A DNA stretch of 64,000 nucleotides from positions 10,985,646 to 11,049,645 of the forward strand of contig VZDJ01000090.1 in assembly GCA_008694505.1 (NCBI GenBank), read 5' to 3'. Positions within the stretch are counted from its first letter, which is position 1. Every line of letters begins with the position of its first letter. Both the position numbers and the translations under genes were made by a program. Positions 50,201 through 62,439 of this stretch are shown here, one piece after another. The notes under the pieces were generated by a model, which saw only the letters and a program-made list of their open reading frames with translations, had not been told where the DNA came from and made no database searches. Source of the DNA: Cyanoderma ruficeps (lineage: Eukaryota; Chordata; Aves; Passeriformes; Timaliidae).

Positions 50201-51142
50201 GTGTGAGGAAACTATTCTCTCTCATCTCTCAGTTGTTGGCTGCCTCAGATTAGTGGTCTTTCAATGCTTCTAGAAAGGTTATTCTCAAAATGCATTTTAA
50301 AAAAAAAAGATGCAAGAAACAATAAGAAAAAATTGAGTAAAAAAATTCAACTTCTGCCTGGGTTAGTTTAAATAAGTAGTAACTCAATTGCATTTTTATT
50401 TGTAATATTCCCTGAAAATCTTTTCTAGTAATTCCACCAGGAGGCTGTATTCATAGTACTGGTTTAATAGGAACCCTTGAGCCCAACCAGATTTATAGTA
50501 AAAAGCAAACAAACAAGCCTCATTAACTCTCTGGGGAGTTTTTCAAAGTAAAATGCATTTATAGTAGTGATGCAGATAAGCATCATTCCCAAAAGCCAGT
50601 TCTTCTTACAGTCAATGAGTCTTTTGTTTTCTGCAGCTGAATTCAAAGGTTTTATATTTCCAAGTGAAATTTGGATTCATCTATCTGCTTTGGTAAGTTG
50701 GCATCCTGTAACTATGTTTTAATTAAATAATTGCAGAAGATAATATGCAGTGCACAGAGTGCTATATGAGTAATGTATGAGCAAATTATTGCCTGACAAT
50801 ATCTAGAGCAATATTTTAATGGCCTGAGGGAAGGAGAAAAATCAGAAGCTAAGTATCACACAGACCAAACAAAAATCAGAAAGCCCAAAATAAAATTATG
50901 AACAGAATCTTAAGAGAATTACTGGCAGTCTTATTAGGAAAATCTTTCAGTATACCTCACAAAGGAATATACAGCAAAACAAGAGGGATATAGATGAAAT
51001 CTTGCATGTTTTCCACTCCTGGTGAAATGTTGCAATGTTTTGCACTGGTGTTCAAACTGGTATGGGCATTCTTGATTGTGGAGTAGAAAAAAGTATTTTA
51101 AGTAGTTTTAAATTATTTTTTACATGCTGAAATCTTCAGTAT

Positions 51143-51281
51143 TTAAAACAAACAAACAACCCCCCACAGAATAATCACAAAAAAAACCCCCAAACCCAAA
51201 AAACAAACCAAAAAAACCCCCAAACAAACAAACAAAGAAATAAAAAAAATCCACCAAATCCACAAAAACAAACACCAACAG
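51143..51281. repeat. 139-bp strand-asymmetric A/C tract
   Basis: Almost every base on the plus strand is A or C, in irregular AAAC, CCCCC and AAAAAA blocks, with only a few G or T. It is longer than the other simple repeats here and carries repeated ACCCCC runs. No element of which it could be the tail is visible on either side. Confidence 0.8.
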
Positions 51282-52469
51282 ATAATTAACCAAAACATAT
51301 GCTTCTACTCAAAGCATATCAGCCATGGAGATCCTATTATAAGCACACACATTTTGTTCTGCTGAGGTGATTGGCTCACTGCTCCAGCTAAGAGCTCATC
51401 TGTTTGCAGAGGAGTATCACCAACAGAGAGCTAATATCATAACAAAAATAACAACATGAATAATGAAATAAAGAATGTTTTTTTTTTCTTAAAACCCTTA
51501 GAACACCTGGATGATGTGCTCATTCTGATGATTTACATTCTTAATGGCACAGTCCCATACCAGACTACTTATCACCGTATCCAAATATGAGAATTAGATC
51601 CTAAGATGCTTGATATCAACGTATCAAACAAAAATTTAGGCAGCACCCTAATAAGGTACGCGGAGACAGCAAAAAATTATGTCCTGCTGATTTTAGTCAC
51701 TAACCACCAGCTCAGACACTATGCCAGCTGACAATTACGCTTTCATATATAAATAACATGTACTTAATAAAAGTTTTAAAAGGTAGGAAATAATAGCACA
51801 GGAGGTTTTTGGTTGAATGGGTTTTTTTACTATTAACTTTTACACTGTGGCTGAAAATGCATTTAAGTTTACAACCATGCTGGGCTATGGCAATGCACAC
51901 AGTTACTCAAGGTGTCAGCTGGCAGATGGTAGCTTGGGAAAACTCTTTAGGAGTCACATTCTGCCACACATCCGTGTAAGTGCCTGAACAATCAAAGCAA
52001 GCAGCAGGGTAACCACGGTATGAATTATGATGTCCGAACATACTAACTCCCAAAAATAAAGACAATACAAAATGAAAAAAAAAATTAAAACCTTCACACA
52101 GTTTACATGTCTGAAATTATTGCAAAAATCATCAATATGTTTATGTATCTTGTAGTTAGGTATCTGCAGCTCTCTAGTGAAGATATGGCTGCAGGCAGGT
52201 GTTTAGCCTGTGAAGTCAGGAGCTGCTATCCATTCTGACACATTAGTTCTTGCACTTCTCATATCTGAAAGTATCTCTCAGTTGAGAGTGCTGCAAGGGA
52301 ATCTCAAACCTCTCCTTTCACTGGTCAGATAGGAGACAAAACTACAGGCACTTAATAAAAGGTGGGTTACATCTAGATGCAGAGAAGCCGAATATGTTGC
52401 CCTGAATTTTCTGCTTTCTATCTTTGTGCAGAAGTTTTCATGCAGCTTCATGTAAACAGTGTGTATTTT

Positions 52470-52702
52470 CAGAATGTTTACATACTTCTCCTCTGAGAGA
52501 AGAGTTGATTGATAGTAATGTCCACCAACCACGTTGAGACGTGGCAACGTGAAGTAGCCAATCTCTTTGAGCTCTGTACATATGTATATAAATGGAGTCA
52601 GATTTTGAAATAAAGGGGGTTGTTCCTTTGATCTGTTGCTGTGTGTCCCTGCTCATCTTTCTGTTCCTGAAGTGGAACAATCTCAGCCTTGCAACCACAG
52701 AA
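52470..52702 (+). mobile_element. Compact solo LTR (223 bp) with exact 5-bp target duplication
   Basis: The LTR begins TGTTTACATAC at 52475 and ends GCAACCA at 52697. CAGAA lies directly on both sides (52470-52474 and 52698-52702). Inside, in promoter order, are a CpG-containing hairpin (CCACGT/ACGTGG, 52529-52544), a CCAAT box, a TATA box and an AATAAA signal. After these comes a GT-rich U5-like part (GGGGGTTGTTCC, then TGTTGCTGTGTGTCC). U3 is about 130 bp, which is short for a vertebrate LTR. No retroviral coding sequence lies nearby, so it is a solo LTR. I do not recognise the family. The exact duplication and retained CpGs suggest it is younger than the LTRs at 29.7 and 38.6 kb. Confidence 0.72.
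52558..52614 (+). promoter_or_regulatory. CCAAT, TATA and AATAAA of the compact LTR
   Basis: CCAAT is at 52558-52562, TATATAAA at 52585-52592 and AATAAA at 52609-52614. The TATA to AATAAA gap of 16 bp puts the polyadenylation signal at or just before the expected cap site, an arrangement known from alpharetroviral LTRs. The set could still start transcripts to the right; nothing in the sequence shows that it does. Confidence 0.65.
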
Positions 52703-55700
52703 ATATACATTTCTCTGCCTTGCAAAATCCCAGGAAGTGCAGCTAGAAGTTGATTTGATATCACTCAGAGCATCTGATCCTTTTGTATATAAACTGTAAG
52801 CTTTACATCTCCTGGAAGTCTACTGTAATAGTCCAAAGAAACATCTGGCCAGCTTTCTGAATCTCTCCAATGTCTGTAAGAAGTTTCCACCCTCGTCTTC
52901 TCTATTTCCTTGTGTCCATTCAGCCTATCCACTTCATGTAGCACCAGCTCCTAGTGACTGTCTCTCCTTGGCTTCTTGGTCTTTGTCTCACTCAGAGAGT
53001 GCAGATGGCTCAGTGTGGGCAGATCAGCTTCCAAGGTCATACTTACACTTTCTGCTCTCTTTGAAAGATGTACCAATTTTTATAATATTATATTTAGTCT
53101 TTTCACTGTGAAATCTTGGAAAGTGACAAGACTCATTAGAAAACACTTTACTGATTTATAACTGGTGCATCCTGAGGTATCTGAATAGCTTACCTCAAAC
53201 CATGGAGTGTGCCGAAGTGCAAGAAATTAACATATCTGAAAAAATAACACCCTCAAGTAGAAATATCTGAGTTGGTATCTGAAAAATACCAGTTGCTAGT
53301 AAAAGTATCATTTTAGAAAAATCAAACAACTTTTGTCATCTAGGGAAGACACTGAGTTCTAAGAGGACCTACTCTAAATCTCAAAGGTTTTTATGACATT
53401 TGACAAAATCAAGGGCAGAAGTTCTGCCTGCATTATTCAAAGTTCAACCAAGAATAGCATACATGTCTTATGATAAGCAGTGGTAGTGAAGATTCAGTTA
53501 AAGATAAACTAAAATTAAAAATCAACCACCTTCAGTTGCTTGTTATTGGAAACAATTTGCCCAAACAGAGAACTTCAGGTATACAGAAATAATGATACTG
53601 AGGTTTGTTCACTCCTCCTACAGGTTCAAAGGCAGCTTTGCTCTGCAAAGAAAACTAATATCTGATATCTGCTGAGCAGGTCCTACTTTTTCTCACAGGA
53701 TCTCAGAACTATTGAATGGAACTATATAACAGGAACAGAAGTCTTCACCCTATGCAATTAATAACTCATGCCTTGAATAAATCCCTTTCCCAAGCATCAG
53801 AGGCAAATAAACAGAACAGTGATGGTTTTACTTCTCTACCTCTTCTCATGTATTCCAAAACTTGTAATTCTATCAAAATTCTATCATAGTAATTCTATCA
53901 AAAATTTAGAAACTCAGTTCTCCTCTTTTCCCCTGTTTACTTGGTGACTATATTTTGGGATAACAAATATCTAAAATGTTGCTGACTTTGATTTCAATAC
54001 AATTCTACACGTTTGTAATGATCTTCATTTGTCATACACAGACAGCTTCCATTACTTAAAGACTTGAGTTCAGGGAAAGAACAAATAAATGAAACAGTGG
54101 CCCAAATCCACACAGACTCTTCAGTTTCAGAGTATAATTTAGGTTTCATTTAATCTGTTAGCATAATGAAAACCTAAATTCAAACGTGACTGCACAGAAG
54201 CCTAGCAATATTTTTGGGGACTGAAATAATCTTTCCAAGAACAGAAACTCTTGCAGTTTGGTCTTTCAGGTTTATTGATCTGCCATGTAGATTTTCAGCA
54301 TACATTGCACTAGGAAACAACAAAATCACTAGCTTTAACATCTTGCTTCTTTACCTCCAGGATAGTACTTGAGTTTTTAAAGGGACCTCCAGGTAATTTA
54401 CCCTCCCCCTCAGTCTTATACAGTGGGTTTTGGTAGTTTCATAGGGCATGTAGAGCACAACTCCAAATTTAAGATTTTAGTTATGACATCTGAAGTTATG
54501 ATCCCATTCTCCACCATGCACATCCTATTAAGATTCAAAGGTCATGTATAAGTCCTTTGTCTTGTTTGTTCCTGGTGATAAGGTACTACCCATCCCCACA
54601 TGTAATGGCCTAAATGCAGAAAGGCCACATTATTATAAGCTGTATTTTCTGAGTGCATCTTACTAATTTTTTTCATATTTTTCCTTAAAAAAAACCCAGA
54701 AATGCACACTAGTTCAGTAGCTCACATAATGAAATACAACCAGTCATTTCAATGAGCTGTTTTACATAACATACAGTGAAGCAGGTAATTTGGGGTTTGA
54801 AATATTAAAATTTGGTGGTGTATTTTTAGGTATACAATTTAGTTGTAAAGTTACAGTGTGAACACCTATCCCTGGGAGATCAGAAGGAAATTTGACTAGA
54901 TACATAAAGTTTGGAGCCATTTTGAATACAACATGCAGCAGCTCATATTGAATGGGTTTTTTTATCTGCAGTGTATTGTGACAGAAATTCTTCTCTCAGC
55001 TTGTTTTTGCATAACAGGAAATAGTCCACAAGGACTTTGTGTTGTGCTTTTCCTTTTCTAACTCCCTTTATCCTTCACTATCTTTGCAATCACAACTTCA
55101 CCCTGATTGAGCTATAAGACTAGAAGCCTGGAGTTCTATGAAGAGGGATCAAAACAGGCAAAGAGCAAAGGCCACTGGGGAGTACACAAGCACACTGATG
55201 TATAAACAAACACACAAAAATTATACTGATGACATGCACCTGAGCAGGCATTCCAATATATCTGTTTTGTTCTAATTCAAGCTCATTTATTCTTAGTCAC
55301 TATCACTTTCCTGTCCAAGTACCAGTCCTCAATTCATACAGAAAGCACTACATACTGGCTAAACAGACAAAGAAAGTAGCAGTAGAGACTGAGTGACAAA
55401 TTTTTCTTCACCTCCTACTTGTGTTACTCTCTTCGCTCCTTTCACTCACAGAAGGAGATTGTGCAGCCATCAGTTCATGGCAAAAAGCAGGTGTGCCAGA
55501 TGAATGGAGCCCTGCCAGTACTTGAGCTGCCTAAACAGTGATCCCTCTAGTTGAAGCAAGAGATGAGATGACACATCAATCACTGAATTTTAAAAGGAAG
55601 ATCTTACAGAGATGATTAACAGAAAAATATTGATTACTTTGAACCATTTTAATTTCTTGCTTAAAGCAATTATTGATTCATTTAAACTGAAAGGGAAAAG

Positions 55701-58700
55701 GGACTAACTGGTCCAACATAAATTTGGTAAAGAGAACTATTGTAGCACCTTGCATACGGACAAAGCAGCAGAGAACCAGGTTTCCTTTTCCTTTCAATTG
55801 CCCACTTCCCATAAGTGTCCATTCCTACATCCCTGTCACGAAGGGAAAATTCTGATCTCTCAACACCCTGCAATCCACCTTCATTCTGTCTGTGTTCTCT
55901 GAGACCAGTAAACCTTGGACTTGAAGCCAAGCTCAATGAACAACTTCTGCTATTGCAGAAACTGAGGTACCTCCCTACAGCTTTAATATCATATTCCCAA
56001 ATTTCTTGCTCATAGACTTCCCTAGAAAGTAACCATATATCTGGTTGCTGGCAGCCACATTACACAGCACAGTTTGCTGCCCGATTCTGCACTGAGCAAA
56101 GAGCCTGAGCCCTGATGCACTATGGCAAGTAATGCCCCAAGTCTACAGAAAAATAAAAAAGTCTAAGTCTGGAACTCCAATTTCAAGAGCTGTGGTGATG
56201 TTGCGTTCGATACACAAACAAACAGATCAGATTCTGTTAGCAGCTGAGGGCAAAATGTAATGATGAGTAAACTGAAGTAAAACCCATTAGGAACAACAGA
56301 AAACACAGCCTAACTTCAAGTTAAAAAAAAAACCTGCCAGAGTTACTCTGTCTGTAGGTAACTCTGGACTGACCGAAAGCGAGTCATCGGTTACAACAAA
56401 ATGATCTCTTGGCCTAGCACTATCCCAAGTTCCCAACATTTCTAAAACTGGACTGATAGCTTAGCTCATGAGCACACAGACCTAGCACCAAGGAAAGGTT
56501 TCACACATGCCATGAGACTTGAGATGGGCTCTGGCGTTCTGCTGGACAACCAAGATCTCGGGACACTTTGACTTAATACACAAAAAACCCCACTAGCACT
56601 GTGAGAACATACTGTTAACATACAGAGGAGACTAGGTCAGTAGTAGGTTGTTTATGGTTAGGTCAGTAATTCACAGCACACTGTGCAAAGCTGCACTTTG
56701 ATATTTGCAGGTTACTGGGTCATCTGTAAGTTGTGCCTAGGGAAGCAAATCATCCATGGCATCTTGCATGCCAAGGCATGTTGAAATCTGTCATTTCAGT
56801 AGTCCTAGCAAGCTACATCCACGCACTGACAGGATCTATGGCTGGCTGCTACTTCCATCTGTCAATTATATCACCCTCAAAAATATTAAAATGCAGAGTG
56901 TTTCAGAGATTATGTAAACCAGTGTTAAGATAACACATTTCCTATTAGTCATAGATCATCAAAACATAAAAACAAACTTCAGATAACCACATTTGGAAGA
57001 AGAGAAATTAGCATTCTCCTCCACGAAAAGTAAAATTTCTTGCTATTTTCTACCTGTTTTCAAAATAGTCCAAAGTCTTCTTCACCTACATCTACACCAG
57101 TATTTTATAGAGAGCTTAGGGGTGTTATAGACTTCCTTGATGATTTTATTAAGTGTTTCCTCAATAATCTGCTACCAGTAATTAACTTTCAATAAGGTCA
57201 TCAAATCAAGTTCTCTTTCACAAGACTTGGAAAAAAAAATGTAGGCATCACAAAGTATCAACCTGCTTCCAGAACTTGTTTCTAAATGAAAACTGAAAAT
57301 TTTAGAAAAGAAGATATATAAAGATGTTCCAATCTCTGTGAAAATAGACCTTGTTTAATTTCATCTCTTCTCCAGTATTTTCAAATATATGGCTTAAAAT
57401 CTACATAAAGAGGCTTTTGTTAAGAAACTAATACTGGTAACAAACAAACAGTGCCTTGCAACCAGCAGTAATGCTAAGAAAAGCAGCAAAATACTGAGAA
57501 ATCACTAGACAGTAAGGAACTTCAGAAGTAACAGTAACTATTTGGAGATATTATCTTGAGGATTTAGAACATAATATCCTGCATCATAAACCTGACAGTG
57601 TCTTAAATTAATGGGAAAATATATCTATAAAATAATGTATTGCCCATTTATTCTTCATAGAAGAGGACTCATTTTCCTTCATATTCCTTCATATTTTACA
57701 GGAAAACATTAACCTTGACCAGAATTTTTGTCTCAATTTGCACGAAGTTTAGACAATCTCTACTATAATCACAGAGCAAGCAAAACTTCTTTTTTTGCCT
57801 AAAAAAGTACTTTTAAGTGCCCTTGCATGCTATTATGAAGCACAGCTTCCCAGAGCCAAAATCTCCACTACAAATTGCTATTTTGGTTCGTGGTCCATAA
57901 GTCCATCACTAACCATTATGCTGTAGAGTAAAAATCACCAAAGCAATTAAAGACACGCAAAAAAAAAGCTTATGTATCATAACCACCCCCCCCAACTGCA
58001 TTTTCTTGCAATATCTTCTCTGATTCTTGATCAATTACATCTTTGACAGGCTTGCTTTTTTGTATGTAAAAGTACTGTGTATGGCACCAGGCAGAACTGC
58101 ATCCAGATTTATTAAGGAAATTTCCAACTGTAAAGCCAGTTTTGTTTACCATTTTTTCGTTACATTACTATCAATTTCAATCACCTCTAAAGAAAGTCTG
58201 TTTAGGCATAACAAAATTAACTTTTTGATTTTAGAGACTTAAAGGACATTTCTGTGAATAACATTTCTTAAAAAAGAAATGGTTTTGCTCAAGCAAAGCA
58301 CAATTAATGTCAACTAATTTTTAGTATTTTTTACAACGCTGACATGCTGCTAAATAACAAGTTGGCAGAAGAAGTAAACCATTTAAGAAGCAAATCTGAT
58401 TTGCAAGTAGGAAACTGTTTCTTGTTCACTGATCATCAGAATTACTTAAACTTCAAGTCTCTGTTTCTGTGGGAAATGCTACTCAGGAACAAATAACACA
58501 GTGAAGATTCATTCAAAACTATAATATCCACATTCCTTTTCTTTGCTTTTTACAAATGAAAAGAATGTCAAGCACCCCCAGAGTGTAGTTCATGAAAATG
58601 GACTCCCGCTTTCTGTGTATGAATTCCTAGGGAAGATATCATTTTCCAAAAACTGTGTATACACTACTCTTTCCTGCAGCAGACTTTTAGACAATCTTTT

Positions 58701-60728
58701 TCATTGTATGAGGCAAGAACAGTAACCTCACTTTAGTGTCACAGGTAATAGTTAAAATTTGAGGAATGTGTTATCTGTACATTTCTGCTTTTGAAAATTG
58801 CCTGTTCAACAAACTCAATCAGCTGAGGACAATATGAGCTGTTTGTACACAGATCTAGCAAGAGAAGATAAAAAATACCTTCTTCTGCAAGATGTATTCT
58901 TTTCTAAAATGAAAGGGTACAATACTCAGCTGTAATCTTAATCCTTGAGAGAAATGAGTGATAATAGCAAGACACAAAAAAATAGAACCATGACTTTTAT
59001 GATTTCTAACAATTCCACAGTAGACAATGAGCTCAACACAAAGGAGGGTGTGATTATAACTCCCTAATCACCTTGATTTGTTCATCAGCATTTCTTATCG
59101 TTAGAAGCACCTTTGACTTCTATCACTTTTGTTTCTCCAAGAAGAAACAGTTTTGCAAGTTGAGTGGAAGCAGGAGCTGTGGCTGTGGAGCTGAGGTCCT
59201 GACACGGAGCACTGATGAAAGTGAGGCTGGTCAGCATCACTGCAGGATACTGGGCTGCTGCCCTGGGCTGACAGGCACTGCTGGCCCCAGATGGGATCTG
59301 GATCTCCACAGCCCTGCTCTGCCAAGCCAAAAAGCATGACTGGACCACAGGGATCTCCAGAACCATACTGCATAATGCAACTCTGAGAATTAAAAGAGAA
59401 GAGCGCCCCAGAAGTGAGTTAATTGTTCACGTCAAAACCCAAAGGTATTCGAAGACTAATTTTAAGTAAGAGGTAAAATGGAAAAGAAAACTGTTTATGG
59501 TTGGAAACCAGCAAACAAAAATTCTAGGAAAGAAAGTCACAAGTCCTTTCTCTGCTTGTTTCCTGACCAGAGTTAGGCTTAGGCTAGGGGCAGAATATCT
59601 TGGGAGAAATACAGCAAATTTCCTCCCCTTTTGTTCATGATGATTTGTGGATGACCAGAGGAGACAAAGCATTCCTTACAGCAGAAGTCATTGGATGCAA
59701 CTCTCCCATTAAAGGACCCAATCCAGAGACTTTGAAGAGACCATACTAACACACAGCTGTACATCATTATTTCTGAACCCAGTATTTTTGCTTCTTCTTT
59801 GTTTTAAGACAACAGAAATGTTAATTTAGATCAATAACCCAGATACACAAGAACAAAGTCTTAATAGGCCAAAATCTACCAGATACATAATTTTATGACA
59901 ATAGCATGATAAAACAGTGATAACATTTATCCATTTCCTTTCAACTTCTTTAGCTTTTTAAAACATCAGCCTTTACCAACTTCTTGAACCAAGTGTTACC
60001 TACCTACATTTAATTTTCAGTATCTCTCCAAGTTGCTTGCAGCTACAAACCATTTTAGTGAAAAACACCAACTAATATATTTGAAGTCTTTATCAAATGT
60101 GCTGATTAAATGTGTGCAAGTGCAAGCACACACAGTGTAAGGTACAACAGCCTGTCCTGGAGCATCCTTAGCACAGGATGTCTAATGAAGGAAAGTATTC
60201 CATGCTCCAGAGATGCCTTTTCCATATGGCAGCAATATACTGCTGATAACAGAGAACACATAGCCCTGATTCTAGGATGGCACAGGAACTGCCTCTTCCT
60301 TCCCCAGATTTTCACTTTACACATTCTCTTCTCAGCCATCTAAAACCTGTGATTTAGAAACTGTGAACTTCTACACTATGGAGTAAAGCCAAGTAAAAAG
60401 ATAAGGACAGTCCAACCACCCACTAAACATCTCTGCCTGCTGCTCCTGGCATGTGTCACGGACACCATGGTAGCCCTCAGCAACAGGATGGATGCTCACA
60501 GCTTCAAGAGCAAACCCAGGAGGAGCAAACCACTGCCTCAGCCACACCCCAGGCTGCTTTTTTCTGAGGATTTTTTTCACACCCTGACTACATAACACTA
60601 GCATGAGACAGTTTAACATGGAAGAACAAACTTCACTTCTAAATGAGTAAGGTGAAAAAAAACTCCTTAAGTTTTGGGCCTAGTGTTTTATCCTTTGCTT
60701 CAGCTAGGAAAAAATAAAGAAGTACACT
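52703..60728. other. Unique AT-rich non-coding DNA, no gene seen
   Basis: No exon, RNA gene or transposon recognised. It contains a three-copy 10-bp repeat at 53866-53900, a C8 run at 57986-57993 and a GC-rich patch at 59150-59370 with overlapping frames of about 90 codons on both strands, again without domains. Two CpG-bearing spots, 56370-56395 and 59400-59450, stand out mildly from the background. Confidence 0.6.
53864..53903. repeat. Three copies of AATTCTATCA
   Basis: AATTCTATCA occurs at 53866-53875, 53877-53886 and 53891-53900. The first and third lie within an exact 15-base match, GTAATTCTATCAAAA. A short slippage-derived cluster. Confidence 0.85.
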
Positions 60729-60816
60729 ACAGAGTGTTGCAGGGAGGCCCTGAGATAGAGAGGTCGAGCCAGAGCAACATATGATCCGACCAATATGGTT
60801 AATCACACATTCTCCG

Positions 60817-60846
60817 TTTATTCAGCTTAAGATGGCAGATTATATA
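60817..60846 (-). promoter_or_regulatory. TATA box and AATAAA of the minus-strand LTR
   Basis: On the minus strand TATATAAT (60846-60839) is followed 16 bases later by AATAAA (60822-60817). This is the same close spacing as in the LTR at 52475. The minus strand also has a second AATAAA further upstream, near 61124-61130. Confidence 0.6.
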
Positions 60847-61135
60847 CAGTTCTATATAGTTTATAATTAGAGCGACATTTCTATTGGAGTACAGCATAGA
60901 AAGAATGCAAACAAACACTGTTTAATTTTACTTTTAAGGTGGCTAAACGTGCCCACTAATAATTACTCTCAGTGACCTTCAGAAAACCCACTCTCTCACA
61001 ATGATACCTTAACATCTAATTTCTGCTGCACCACAAGTAATTTCACCTGCGCAACAGGCCCCAGGGCCTCAAGGCCTTCAAGGCCAAGGCTCAGCCAGAC
61101 AGGCCTCAGCTGGGTAGTTCACTGTTTTATTCAAT

Positions 61136-61161
61136 GTCTCATTCTAAGTACAGAATGAGAC
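61136..61161. repeat. Perfect 10-bp hairpin inside the LTR
   Basis: GTCTCATTCT (61136-61145) and AGAATGAGAC (61152-61161) pair without mismatch around AAGTAC, followed by a short CT repeat. It lies about 25 bp from the LTR's 5' end (minus strand). Confidence 0.85.
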
Positions 61162-61192
61162 TCTCTCTCTCAGAAAATCTGCTACAACAGAG

Positions 61193-62331
61193 TATTTGGA
61201 GGTAGTGTTTAGAACATGACTGAGCAAGGCTGGCTGATTCCACCTTTTCTTTCCATCATGTTTAAGACTTGTCTGCTGTATGCACATGAAAATATTTAGG
61301 AGGAATGCTTTTGACATCTGACAGAGAAGACATCAGTATGTGCTGGACACTTTTTCCCCAGCAACATTTCTTTTCTCTTAGCAACAAGGAGAAGAGCAAA
61401 GCTATTTCAGAGAGGAAAGAGTACAGACATGAAAGTGAAAACTGCACTGCCCAGTGTCAGTAGATCCTTTAGTTTGGATGATTAAAAAAAAAATAGATCT
61501 TAAACAGCAAAAACAAGTTTTATAGCACAGATCCAAGTGCGATGGCTGCTTTAGATCTCTACAGCACTGGCAATGTAGGAACCCCTAGCTGAGTCCATTT
61601 GTGGACATCAACATAAAAAGAATGTTAAAAATAAAATTACAGCTAACCATTTAATTAGTGCATTTCATCTGCAGCTCTAATGAGCCTTTGATTTCAGGAA
61701 TGGTTGCATGTGTCATAAATACTTATCCTGGGCATTTGAAATATCCATGGGGAAAAAAAGAAAGTTGTTATTTTTCCTGTTTCTCTGATCCCAAAAGTTC
61801 TAATACTGCATCTGTGTGACAGCTCTGAAAAAATAATTTTCTGGGTCCAAGCAAAACAATTCAAACACACACTCCGTTAGTTTTAGAAATACTTTTTAAA
61901 CAAAAGCTTAGCATAAGTTATAAAAAACTGGAACCATGTTTCCCCCAATTTTCCTCCCCAGTCCCAGCCGTCCATCCCTTCACTACATCGTGCTTCATCT
62001 TGTAACACTCTCTAGCCAGGACTAATCTTCCTGCACTTAGGGTGTAATTTTTTTTTTCTATGCTGTTTCCAGGGATGTTCATGCCAGCAGAACAGCACTA
62101 CCCCTGTTCCATATGCATGGTCACAGTTAAGTGACTCAGGCACTCAAGTTTTGGATTGAGCTTCATTTTTTTATTTTAATTTGTTTACTAATTAAATGTG
62201 CTCCTGGGTGTTATGTACTAGCACAGCTTTATTTAGGTGATTTGCAAGGGGGAGCTCGGGATCTGTCAACGGGCTCATTTATTCAGCTGTCCTTCAACCC
62301 TGTCCTGGAGATCATTAGAGCAACCTGCTAA
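61193..62331. other. Unique non-coding DNA, nothing recognised
   Basis: AT-rich DNA with no exon or repeat family that I can identify. It ends at the TAA at 62329-62331, after which a frame stays open into the CR1 ORF2 tail. Confidence 0.6.
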
Positions 62332-62439
62332 AATCCTGAAAGGCTGTGCAACCTTTCAAAAGAACAGAAGAAGATTCAGGAGCTGCCCAAAACATACAGG
62401 TGTTGGGGAGGCAGCAGAGCAAGAAAATCATTCTCCCAA

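Larger units (their letters stand above)
39493..52469. other. About 13 kb of unique AT-rich non-coding DNA, no gene seen
   Basis: No exon, RNA gene or recognised element was found in this long stretch. It holds A/C-rich simple repeats (46581-46628, 50155-50200, 51143-51281), a 10-bp AT palindrome at 47059-47086 and a G-rich hairpin at 43957-43975. Two moderately GC-rich patches, 47510-47780 and 48660-48940, carry short chance frames (about 100 codons) on both strands. Some of it may be conserved regulatory DNA, but I cannot tell from one sequence. Confidence 0.6.
60729..61192 (-). mobile_element. Solo LTR (452 bp) with exact 6-bp target duplication
   Basis: On the plus strand the LTR runs from TGTTGCAGGG (60735) to TCTGCTACA (61186). 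ACAGAG lies exactly on both sides (60729-60734 and 61187-61192). The orientation is minus: the AATAAA signal reads on that strand (TTTATT at 60817-60822), with a TATA box upstream of it. The 6-bp duplication fits ERVK/betaretrovirus-like or alpharetrovirus-like elements. Near its 5' end (minus) there is a perfect 10-bp hairpin and a CT repeat. The GC-rich block at 61050-61105 repeats AAGGCC units. No internal retroviral sequence is left, so it is a solo LTR. The perfect duplication and clean ends point to a relatively recent insertion. Confidence 0.9.

Noticed and set aside
59073..59373. Three overlapping frames of about 90 codons
   Set aside because: Same GC-rich composition effect. No recognisable protein and no transcript signals.
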